Assembly: GCA_046091165.1 (NCBI GenBank)
Contig: JBJTBE010000047.1
Coordinates: forward strand, 1-43,238
Reading direction: 5' to 3'
Length of the DNA stretch: 43,238 nt
Source of the DNA: F1-60-MAGs163 sp046091165
GTDB lineage: Bacteria > Actinomycetota > Thermoleophilia > Solirubrobacterales > Solirubrobacteraceae
Made by a program: the position numbers and the translations under genes
Part shown: in pieces, positions 1 to 7,127 of the stretch
Layout: each line of letters starts with the position of its first letter
How positions within the stretch are numbered: position 1 is the stretch's first letter
Notes under the pieces: model-generated
What the model saw: the letters and a program-made list of their open reading frames with translations, nothing else
Database searches by the model: none
What the model was told of the DNA's origin: nothing

Positions 1-17
1 CCCCATGAGGAGAGCAG

Positions 18-791
18 ATGGCAGTTGAAAACGAACACTTTGTCGCCGAGGGTTTGAGCATCGTCGATGACGCCCAACAGCAGGGCCTGAAGCTGAGAAT
101 CCTCGGCTCGCTGGCCTACCGGATCCACTGTCCGGAGAACATCGCTCTCTTCGAGGCAATGGAACGCGCGCTAACCGATATCGACTTCGCTGCCGATCGG
201 AAACAGACGCGCGACATCAAGAAGTTCCTGGTGGCCCGCGGCTACGAGGAGGACCAGCGGATGACCGCCTCCACCGAAGGCAAGCGCTACTACTTCGAGG
301 ATCCGGGCAATGGGCTCGGCGTGGACGTCTTCTACGACGAGCTCTACTTCTGCCACCCGATCCCGCTGAGGAACCGGCTCGATCTCGACTCGCCGACGAT
401 CACCACCTGCGACCTGCTCCTCGAGAAGATGCAGATCGTCGAGCTCAACCTAAAGGACGTCAAGGACACCCTCGTACTGCTTCTCGAGCACCCGATCGGG
501 TCAGAGACCAACGACGTCGAGGTAATCGACGGTGCCTACATCGCCGACATGCTCTCCAAGGACTGGGGCTTCTACTACACCTTCACCCAGAACCTGGAGA
601 AGGTGCGCCGGTTCCTGCCCGACTTCGAAGCGATCACGCCGGAGCAGGCGGCTACGATTGAAAAGCGAATCGAGGAGATTGAGAAAATGATCGAGGAGAA
701 GCCCAAGAGCCGCAAGTGGAAGATGCGGGCAAAGGTGGGGACCAAGAAACAGTGGTACCAGGATGTCGCGCCGAAGGGGAGCTCGTTCTGA
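18..791 (+). CDS. Nucleotidyltransferase-fold protein, first gene of the DUF1116 operon
   Basis: This 257-residue protein resembles minimal polymerase-beta-type nucleotidyltransferases such as the AbiEii/MNT group. Visible motifs are LGSLAYR near residue 30, DIDFA near residue 54 (the Asp-x-Asp metal pair) and VDVFYD near residue 103 (candidate third Asp). They are followed by a helical part (LEKMQIVELNLKDVKD) like the helix after the catalytic core in AbiEii-like proteins. The C-terminal 50 residues are Lys/Glu rich and probably a helical tail. The ATG follows GAGGAG with good spacing. Its TGA overlaps the next ATG (TGATG), so it is probably coupled to the redoxin gene. No partner antitoxin lies beside it, so a toxin role is not supported. 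Modification of a neighbour such as the glutamine synthetase homologue is possible but unproven. Confidence 0.6.
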   Translation: MAVENEHFVAEGLSIVDDAQQQGLKLRILGSLAYRIHCPENIALFEAMERALTDIDFAADRKQTRDIKKFLVARGYEEDQRMTASTEGKRYYFEDPGNGLGVDVFYDELYFCHPIPLRNRLDLDSPTITTCDLLLEKMQIVELNLKDVKDTLVLLLEHPIGSETNDVEVIDGAYIADMLSKDWGFYYTFTQNLEKVRRFLPDFEAITPEQAATIEKRIEEIEKMIEEKPKSRKWKMRAKVGTKKQWYQDVAPKGSSF

Positions 792-1501
792 TGGCCACCG
801 ACGCGAAGTCCCTCGCCGGCCAGCCCGTTCCGGCGTTCGCGCTGGATGACCTTTCCGGCGAGTCCTGGAGCCAGGGCTCCTTCGCCGGCAAGCCAACCAT
901 CCTGTTCTGCTTCGCCTCGTGGTGCACCTGCCGCGAGCAGCTGCCCGGCTGGCAGCACTACTGGGACTCGCGCAACCGCGACTTCCAGATGGTTGCCGGG
1001 ATCCTTGATGCCAAGGGAGAAGAGACGGCCAGGCCCACGGTGGAGTCCAGCGGTGCCGAGTTCCCGGTGATGCTCGATCCGACAAGCTCGCTGGGCACCG
1101 CGTTCGGCTCGCAAGTGGTTCCGTTCGGGGTCTTCGTCGATTCCGACGGCATCGTGCGGATGATCGACGTGGGCGGCGCCTTCGACATTGGCGACCCGCG
1201 GGTGCGGATGAACCTCGAGCGCTTCCTCGCCGGCGAGCCGGTCGAAGAGCTCGAGAGCCCCGGCGAGATAGATCCGCGGGCCCTGGAGCTATTCGCCGAG
1301 GGCGTCAGCGCCCTTGAAGGGGGCGACCGCGAAGGAGCTCTCGCCCTCTGGAGGGAGGGACTCGAGGTCGATCCCGACAATTTCATTATCCGCTCGCAGA
1401 TCTGGAGCCTCGAGCATCCGGAGAAGTTCTGGCCGGAGGTTGACGTTCGCTGGCAGGAGGAGCAGCTCCTTCGCGAGGGATACGACAAGCCGCTTCCGTA
1501 G
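791..1501 (+). CDS. TlpA/redoxin-like protein with a CxC motif and a helical C-terminal tail
   Basis: A 236-residue protein whose first 150 residues look like a thioredoxin-fold redoxin (AhpC/TlpA class). The strand before the active site reads ILFCFASWC. The active site is W-C-T-C-R, with Cys45 and Cys47, one residue shorter than the usual W-C-x-x-C. A conserved-looking VVPFGVFVDSDG segment corresponds to the cis-Pro loop region. The C-terminal 75 residues look like one TPR-like helical pair (ELFAEGVSALEGGDREGALALWREGL) and then a conserved-looking HPEKFWPE stretch. There is no signal peptide, so it should be cytoplasmic. ATG791 was chosen over the longer reading from 716 because it overlaps the upstream stop and is the natural domain start. 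Reduction of a cluster enzyme or resistance to an oxidant is possible; the substrate is unknown. Confidence 0.65.
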   Translation: MATDAKSLAGQPVPAFALDDLSGESWSQGSFAGKPTILFCFASWCTCREQLPGWQHYWDSRNRDFQMVAGILDAKGEETARPTVESSGAEFPVMLDPTSSLGTAFGSQVVPFGVFVDSDGIVRMIDVGGAFDIGDPRVRMNLERFLAGEPVEELESPGEIDPRALELFAEGVSALEGGDREGALALWREGLEVDPDNFIIRSQIWSLEHPEKFWPEVDVRWQEEQLLREGYDKPLP

Positions 1502-1515
1502 GCGGAGCCGTCCTT

Positions 1516-2760
1516 ATGGACCGCAAGGGCGCAAACCGGGCGGCATTCGAACGCCTGGCAGGCTCCACCCCGACCCTTACTGCTGTGAAGACCGCCGGGG
1601 AGGCCCTCCCGGGCATGGAGCCGAACATCGTCCTCACCTCGGGAGCACCGATGCCGTGGGAGGAGTACTTTGGCGGGCAGCGGGCCGCGGTGATCGGGGG
1701 CGCAATCTTCGAAGGCCTGGCCGACGACGAGGCAGACGCCGACGCGAAGCTGACGGCCGGGGAGATAATCGTCGACGGCTGCCACGACTACGGCTGCGTT
1801 GGCTCCCTTGCCGGTATCTACACGGCCTCAATGCCGGTTCTCGAAGTGACCAACACCGCCAGCGGAAACGCCGGCTATTGCAACTTCTTCGAGGGACCCT
1901 CACCCAAGCGCCTCAACTACGGAACCTACGACGACGAAGTGCGCGAAACCCTCCTCTACGTCCAGGAGGTGATCGCTCCGACGGTGGCCGAGGCGGTCGA
2001 ACGGTCGGAAGGCGGGATCGAGCTTGGGCCGATCATCCGTCGTGCCCTGGGGATGGGAGACGAGCTCCACAGCCGAAACGCCGCCGGAACGCTCCTCTTC
2101 GGTCGCGAAATTGTGCCGCACCTCTTCGACATCTACTCCGAGGCGCCCGAGCGGGTCCGGGAGACGTACGCGTTCATGTCGGACAGCCCCTACTTCTTCC
2201 TCCGCCTCTCCATGGCGGCGGCCAAGGCGACCGCCGACGCCTCCCGGGACGTAGAGGGGTCGAGCCTGGTGAGCGCGATGACCTTCTCCTGCCGCAAATT
2301 CTCGATCCGGGCAGGAGGACTGGGAGACGAGTGGTTCTCGGCCGAGCTCGAAGCGCCATCGGTGAAGCTTTTCGAGGGCTTCACGGATGACGACATCGAG
2401 TTCATGGGCGGAGAGAGCGTGATCGCCGAGACAACCGGCCTCGGAGGCTTCGCTCAGGCGGCAGCCTTCACCCTCCAGGACTACCAGGGCGGCACGCCAC
2501 AGCGGATGGCGGAGCTGAACGAAGCCATGTACTCGATCACCGAGGGCGAGCATCCCGACTACAAGATCCCCTACTTCGCCTTCCGCGGGGTACCGCTCGG
2601 AATCGACATCTTCAAGGTGCGCGACACGGGAATCCAGCCGGTGATGGACATCGGCATCGCCGGGCGCAGCGGGGAGCAGATCGGCGCCGGGATCCTGCGC
2701 GCACCGCTTGACTGCTTCGAGCAGGCAGCCACGGCCTACGAGTCCCGCTACGGCGGGTAG
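1516..2760 (+). CDS. DUF1116 protein (YlbE/AllG family), copy A
   Basis: A 414-residue cytoplasmic protein of the DUF1116 family, recognised from the overall pattern: LTSGAPMPWEEY near residue 40, GGQRAAVIGGAIFEGLA, the GIYTASMPVLEV segment, MGDELHSRN near residue 182, and the glycine-rich GGFAQAAAF and GAGILRAP motifs late in the protein. The E. coli member YlbE/AllG is reported as one of three subunits of oxamate transcarbamylase, with FdrA/AllF and YlbF/AllH, so carbamoyl chemistry is the best guess. The gene starts 14 bases after the redoxin stop and ends 10 bases before the glutamine synthetase homologue. A clear paralogue (copy B) follows that gene. Copy A differs from B at GCHDYGC (B has STHDHSC), which may reflect different active sites. 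No FdrA or AllH homologue is present here. Confidence 0.75.
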   Translation: MDRKGANRAAFERLAGSTPTLTAVKTAGEALPGMEPNIVLTSGAPMPWEEYFGGQRAAVIGGAIFEGLADDEADADAKLTAGEIIVDGCHDYGCVGSLAGIYTASMPVLEVTNTASGNAGYCNFFEGPSPKRLNYGTYDDEVRETLLYVQEVIAPTVAEAVERSEGGIELGPIIRRALGMGDELHSRNAAGTLLFGREIVPHLFDIYSEAPERVRETYAFMSDSPYFFLRLSMAAAKATADASRDVEGSSLVSAMTFSCRKFSIRAGGLGDEWFSAELEAPSVKLFEGFTDDDIEFMGGESVIAETTGLGGFAQAAAFTLQDYQGGTPQRMAELNEAMYSITEGEHPDYKIPYFAFRGVPLGIDIFKVRDTGIQPVMDIGIAGRSGEQIGAGILRAPLDCFEQAATAYESRYGG

Positions 2761-2770
2761 GGACGGTTAC

Positions 2771-4159
2771 GTGAGTCCCGCGGCAGAGCCTTCCGGCACC
2801 ACCTCCCCTACCCCCGAGGAGGTCAGCGACCGCTTGCGCGACGAAGGGGTGGAGTACCTGTTCGGTGCCTACGTCGACGTCTACGGGGTCCCGAAATCCA
2901 AGTGCGTACCGATCGACTGGCTCCCCCAGGCCGCGGCCGGTTCGGAGCGCTACACGGTTGGGGCACTCGAGGGAATGGGCGACCTCGGGCCCAACGAGGA
3001 CGAGTGCTGCGGCATCCCCGACCTTGGGGCGGTCACCGTGCTTCCCTGGGACCGTCGCTTCGCGATAGCCCCCGCAGACCTCATCTTCGAAGGGTCCCCT
3101 TACAGCCACGACTCCCGGCATGTGCTCAAGCGCCAGCTCGCTCAGGCAAAAAAGATGGGCTACCAAGCGCAGGCAGGCATCGAGCCCGAGATTTACCTCC
3201 TGCGCGAGCGCGAGGACGGCGGAATCGAGCCCTGGGTTTCCGACGATCTCCTCAACAAACCCACGCGCGGATACGATGTCGAGGCCACCATCGCTGCCGA
3301 CCGCTTTCTGCTCCCCATGGTCTCGTATATGGATGAGCTGGGCTGGCAGGTCTATTCCTTCGATCACGAGGGAGGCGACGGCCAGTACGAGTTCGCGTTC
3401 ATGCACTGCGACGCGCTCGAGATGGCCGACCGCATGCTGGTCTTCCGGCTCATGGCCAAGCACGTGGCTCGCCAGATAGGAGCCTTCGTAACCTTTATGC
3501 CCAAGCCGTTCGACAGTTCTTTTGGTTCCGGCGCTCACCTGAACTTCAGCCTCGTCGACGCGGATACCTCTGAAACCGTCTTCGCCACCGACAACGGTGA
3601 CGGCACCGTCAGCCACCTGCCCCTTGCCCTCAGCTTCACAGCGGGCGTCCTGGAGCACTGCGACGCGATCACCGCCCTCGCGTGCTCCACGGTCAACTCT
3701 TACAAGCGTCTGCTCCCGGTCGGGCTGATGAACGAGATCTCGTGGGCGCCGGTCTTCCGGGCCTACGGGGAGAACAACAGGACCCTGATGTGTCGTCTCC
3801 CCGCCAACCGGCCCTGCATCGAGCTGCGCACGGCCGACAGCGCCTCCAACGCCTACCTCGTAATGGCCATGATGATCGCCGCCGGCCTCGACGGCATCGA
3901 GCGGGAGCTCGACCCGGGCGCACCGGTGAACAGCGACACCTACAAGATGAGCGACGACGAGCTCGCGGAGGCCGGGGTCCTGAGGCTGCCCGAGAACCTG
4001 GGAGCGGCGACCGAGGCCTTCGAGGCCAGCGAGCTGGCCAAGAGGGTCATGGGTGAGGAGTTCCATCGCAGCTTTGTGGAGCAGAAGAAGAAGGAGTGGC
4101 TCGAGTACAACACCGTGGTCGGTGGCTGGGAACGCGACATGTACCTGAGGCTCTGGTGA
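2771..4159 (+). CDS. Glutamine synthetase homologue, GlnT/GmaS type (gamma-glutamyl amide ligase)
   Basis: A 462-residue glutamine synthetase family protein. The N-terminal beta-grasp part (VEYLFGAYVDVYGVPKSK) and the IAPADLIFEG and SPR/SRHVLKRQ segments match the type III glutamate-ammonia ligase/gamma-glutamylmethylamide synthetase group better than GlnA I or II. Catalytic-core motifs are visible: IEPEIYLL (metal Glu), DHEGGDGQYEF (metal Glu), GSGAHLNFSL (His/Gly loop), NNRTLMCRLP (ATP-phosphate Arg) and CIELRTADSASNAYL (Arg/Glu near the C-terminus). The family joins glutamate to ammonia or to an amine using ATP. GTG2771 is preferred because it lies 10 bases after the previous stop; an in-frame ATG at 2708 would run far into that gene. 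Its stop overlaps the GTG of copy B by four bases. The tyrosine that is adenylylated in GlnA I was not identified. The amine substrate is unknown. Confidence 0.85.
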   Translation: MSPAAEPSGTTSPTPEEVSDRLRDEGVEYLFGAYVDVYGVPKSKCVPIDWLPQAAAGSERYTVGALEGMGDLGPNEDECCGIPDLGAVTVLPWDRRFAIAPADLIFEGSPYSHDSRHVLKRQLAQAKKMGYQAQAGIEPEIYLLREREDGGIEPWVSDDLLNKPTRGYDVEATIAADRFLLPMVSYMDELGWQVYSFDHEGGDGQYEFAFMHCDALEMADRMLVFRLMAKHVARQIGAFVTFMPKPFDSSFGSGAHLNFSLVDADTSETVFATDNGDGTVSHLPLALSFTAGVLEHCDAITALACSTVNSYKRLLPVGLMNEISWAPVFRAYGENNRTLMCRLPANRPCIELRTADSASNAYLVMAMMIAAGLDGIERELDPGAPVNSDTYKMSDDELAEAGVLRLPENLGAATEAFEASELAKRVMGEEFHRSFVEQKKKEWLEYNTVVGGWERDMYLRLW

Positions 4160-5412
4160 GCGACACCCGCCAACAGGCCAACGAACGGGCGGTCGAGAGG
4201 CTTTGCTCCGCGCGACCGTTCCTGACCGGCGTGGCCACCGCGATCGACGTGGTCCCCGGAATGCAGGAGCGGATGATCCTCACCTCGGGAGCGCCCCTCC
4301 CGTGGGAGTCCTACACCGGTGGCCAGCGGGAGGGAATAATCGGGGCCGCCATCTACGAGGGCCTGGCCGGAGACCAGGCCGAAGCCGAGGAACGGCTCGC
4401 CGCAGGGGACATCACGGTTGCCTCGACCCACGACCACTCCTGCATTGGCTCGGTGGCCGGCATCTACACCGCTTCCATGCCGGTCCTCGTGGTGGAAAAC
4501 CGCGAACACGGAAATAGCGCCTTCTGCAACCTCTACGAGGGCAAGTCACCCCGGCGCCTCAATTACGGGGTCTACGACCAGGAGGTTCACGACGGCCTCA
4601 AGTACCTGGAGGAGGTAGTGGGCCCGGTCATCGGGCGCCTGCTCGAGCGCTCGGACGGCATCGAGCTAAAGCCGCTGATGAGGCGTGCCGTCCATATGGG
4701 CGACGAGCTCCACAGCCGCAACACGGCGGCCACGACCCTCCTGGTAAAGGAGCTCGCGCCCCTCTTCGTCGAACTGGCCTCCGAGGCTTCCGAGGCCGCC
4801 GAACTGCAGGAAGTCCTGACCTTCCTCGCCGAAAACGATTACTTCTTCCTCCGGGTGGGCATGGCCGCCGGCAAGGCAACCGCCGACGCATCCCGCGACG
4901 TGGAAGGCTCAAGCATGGTGAGCGCCATGACCCTTAGCTGCAGCGAGTTCTCGGTGCGGGTCAGCGGCCTGGGCGATACCTGGTTTCGCGGGCCGCTGCC
5001 CGATGTCCAGGCCCAGCTGTTTGAGTCCCACACGGCCGACGACATCCAGTGGATGGGCGGGGAAAGCATGACGATGGAGACGATCGGCCTCGGCGGCTTT
5101 GCCCAGGCCGCCGCCTTCGCCCTCCAGGCCTATCAGGGAGGCTCGCCCGAAGCGATGGCCCGGACAAACGAAGATATGTACGCGATAACCCTCGCCGAGC
5201 ACCCTGACTTCGCGATCCCGTTTTTCGCCTACCGGGGAACCCCGGTAGGCATAGACGTAATGAAGGTCGTCTCGACCGGAATTCTCCCGGCCATAGACGC
5301 GGGCCTCGCCGGAGTCGGCGGAGGCCAGATCGGCGCAGGCATCCTGCGCGCGCCCATGGAGTGCTTCGTCCAGGCCGGAGAGGCCTGGCGAGAGAGATAC
5401 CCGACCCTTTAG
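4156..5412 (+). CDS. DUF1116 protein (YlbE/AllG family), copy B
   Basis: A 418-residue paralogue of the upstream DUF1116 protein, sharing long stretches by eye (GIYTASMPVL, MGDELHSRN, ATADASRDVEGSS, GQIGAGILRAP). Roughly half to two thirds of positions look identical, so the pair arose by duplication and the two copies now flank the glutamine synthetase homologue. Start GTG4156 overlaps the upstream TGA in GTGA, which implies coupled translation and argues that the ligase and copy B are needed together. The region THDHSC near residue 95 replaces CHDYGC of copy A. The two copies could form a heteromer or act on two related substrates; neither can be told from sequence. No membrane segment or signal is present. 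Confidence 0.75.
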   Translation: MSDTRQQANERAVERLCSARPFLTGVATAIDVVPGMQERMILTSGAPLPWESYTGGQREGIIGAAIYEGLAGDQAEAEERLAAGDITVASTHDHSCIGSVAGIYTASMPVLVVENREHGNSAFCNLYEGKSPRRLNYGVYDQEVHDGLKYLEEVVGPVIGRLLERSDGIELKPLMRRAVHMGDELHSRNTAATTLLVKELAPLFVELASEASEAAELQEVLTFLAENDYFFLRVGMAAGKATADASRDVEGSSMVSAMTLSCSEFSVRVSGLGDTWFRGPLPDVQAQLFESHTADDIQWMGGESMTMETIGLGGFAQAAAFALQAYQGGSPEAMARTNEDMYAITLAEHPDFAIPFFAYRGTPVGIDVMKVVSTGILPAIDAGLAGVGGGQIGAGILRAPMECFVQAGEAWRERYPTL

Positions 5413-5439
5413 CGGTCAGACCACGACAAGGAGACACCG

Positions 5440-6453
5440 ATGGCAGAGCCAAAGCACGACTACTACCGGACCTTCGGCCGCAGGGAGGGCGAGGACGACT
5501 TCCCCAACACCCTGCTGGCTGGTATCCGCACGTTCATGGGCGCACCGGTAATTCCGCCCGTCACCTCCGAACTCGAGGCGGACGGCGTAAAGGCGGCAGT
5601 ACTGGGCATGCCGTGGGAAGGGACCAACACGTGCCGGCCCGGTGCCAGCTACGGGCCACGCGCCATCCGGGACACCTCCGAGCACTACACGCCTTACCAC
5701 GGCGAATACCAGGTCGACCTGTTCGACGAGCTTCACCTCGCCGACTGCGGTGACGTCTCGATCGTGCCCGGCACCGCCAAGCGCCCGTTCGAGCGGGCCG
5801 AGAAGTGCATCCCCGAGATCTACGAGGCCGGCGCCGTCCCGCACATCTTCGGAGGCGACGACTCATGCCCGATACCGGTGACGTCGGCAATCTCCAAGCT
5901 CGTCGACGGGCAGATGGGCTATGTCCACTTCGATTCGCACATGGACACCGCGGTCGACGTGGCCGGCGAGACCCTCAACCATGCCTGCCCGGTGAGCCGG
6001 GCCGCCGAGCTACCCAACGTCGATCCCCACAACGTGGCCCTCGTGGGAATCAACGGCCCGCTCAACCCCAAGGAGGAGCGCGACTACGTAGACAAGAGCG
6101 GAATCCAGATGATCACGATCTGGGACATCGACGAGTGGGGCGTCGACAAGACCGTCGAGCGGATACTCGAGATAGCCTGGACCGGCACCGATGGTGTCGT
6201 CCTGCACACCGACCTCGACGTCCTGGACCAGGGCTTCACCTCGGGCGTAACGACTCCCGAGTGCGGGGGCCTGACCCCCCGAGAGCTGCTGAAGATGATC
6301 CGGGCCTTCGTCAAGCAAGGCGTCGATGCCTACGTGATCACCGAGTGCTCGCCGGTGCACGACCAGGCAAACAAGGCAGCGCGCGTGGCCTGTCGCCTGG
6401 CCATGGACGCCCTCGGCGTGCGCGCCAATCCGAATGGCACGGGCCGGGTCTGA
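5440..6453 (+). CDS. Agmatinase/ureohydrolase superfamily protein with a GGDD variant metal site
   Basis: A 337-residue member of the arginase/agmatinase/guanidinase superfamily, of normal length for the family. Substrate-side motif PGASYGPRAIR (67-77), second metal motif DSHMD (Asp165, His167, Asp169), third metal motif TDLDVLD (Asp258, Asp260) and TPECGGLTPREL (272-283) are all present. The first metal motif, normally GGDHS, here reads GGDDS (138-142), so the histidine ligand is replaced by Asp141. The enzyme probably still binds a metal, but its metal or substrate preference may be shifted. Members release urea from guanidino compounds or hydrolyse formimino and related C-N bonds; the exact substrate is not readable. 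A GGAG sits upstream of ATG5440, 27 bases after copy B, and the stop overlaps the next ATG (TGATG). Confidence 0.8.
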   Translation: MAEPKHDYYRTFGRREGEDDFPNTLLAGIRTFMGAPVIPPVTSELEADGVKAAVLGMPWEGTNTCRPGASYGPRAIRDTSEHYTPYHGEYQVDLFDELHLADCGDVSIVPGTAKRPFERAEKCIPEIYEAGAVPHIFGGDDSCPIPVTSAISKLVDGQMGYVHFDSHMDTAVDVAGETLNHACPVSRAAELPNVDPHNVALVGINGPLNPKEERDYVDKSGIQMITIWDIDEWGVDKTVERILEIAWTGTDGVVLHTDLDVLDQGFTSGVTTPECGGLTPRELLKMIRAFVKQGVDAYVITECSPVHDQANKAARVACRLAMDALGVRANPNGTGRV

Positions 6454-7127
6454 TGCACTCCGCGGTCCTCTGCGCGAGCCCCCGAAAGGACGGCAACTCC
6501 TGGGCACTGGCCGAGGCCTTTGCCGAGGGGGCCCGCGCGGGGAACGGGACGGTGGAGCTGATCGACCTCAATGAGGCCACCTCCGGCTTCCTCAGGGACT
6601 GCAAGTCCTGCCGGCGACCGGACGGTACCTGCTCCATCGAGGACGGCTACCCGGAAATGCTCCTTGAGCAGCTTCTGCCCGCCGACGCCTGGGTCTATTC
6701 GACCCCCCTCTACTACTACGGGATGGCAGCCGTGCTCAAGAATCTCTTCGATCGGCTCGTCTGTTACATGTCGGCCAGCTATCCCGACTCGGAAGCGGTC
6801 AGCGACGCCATCCGGGGTAAGCGGTCGGCTCTGCTGATGTCGGCCGAAGAGCGAAACCAGGCCGCCGGCCTGGCCGTGATCAACCAGGTGCAGGAGGTCT
6901 CGCGCTACCTGCGCCAACCGTTTGTTGGCGTCGTGGTGGGAATCGGCAACCGCCGCGGTGAGGTGCGCTTCGATCCGACCGACCCGCTTGCGGCCGCCCG
7001 TGAGCTGGGAGCAACCATTGGTACCGCGCACCACAGCGACTACAACATGGATACCGAGCGCCCGAACGCGGTCTGGGCCGAGGCCCGGGCCGGCGAAGAG
7101 GGAGCGGGAGTCTACGAGGACGTCTGA
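6453..7127 (+). CDS. NADPH-dependent FMN reductase/flavodoxin-fold protein with a Cys cluster
   Basis: A 224-residue flavodoxin-fold protein. The N-terminal phosphate loop SPRKDGNSW (9-17) and the YSTPLYYYGMAAVLKNLFDR segment (about 82-101) are typical of FMN reductases of the NADPH_dep_FMN_red and iron-sulfur flavoprotein groups. Cys50, Cys53 and Cys60 (C-x2-C-x6-C) sit where iron-sulfur flavoproteins and related quinone reductases carry a cluster or redox cysteines. ATG6453 overlaps the ureohydrolase stop, so it is the last gene of the operon. It ends 16 bases inside the convergent regulator gene. A role in reducing an intermediate or a partner of the TlpA-like protein is inference only. 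Confidence 0.75.
   Translation: MHSAVLCASPRKDGNSWALAEAFAEGARAGNGTVELIDLNEATSGFLRDCKSCRRPDGTCSIEDGYPEMLLEQLLPADAWVYSTPLYYYGMAAVLKNLFDRLVCYMSASYPDSEAVSDAIRGKRSALLMSAEERNQAAGLAVINQVQEVSRYLRQPFVGVVVGIGNRRGEVRFDPTDPLAAARELGATIGTAHHSDYNMDTERPNAVWAEARAGEEGAGVYEDV

Noticed and set aside
18..791. Toxin-antitoxin module at the window start
   Set aside because: The nucleotidyltransferase-fold protein has no antitoxin-like partner and is coupled to metabolic genes.
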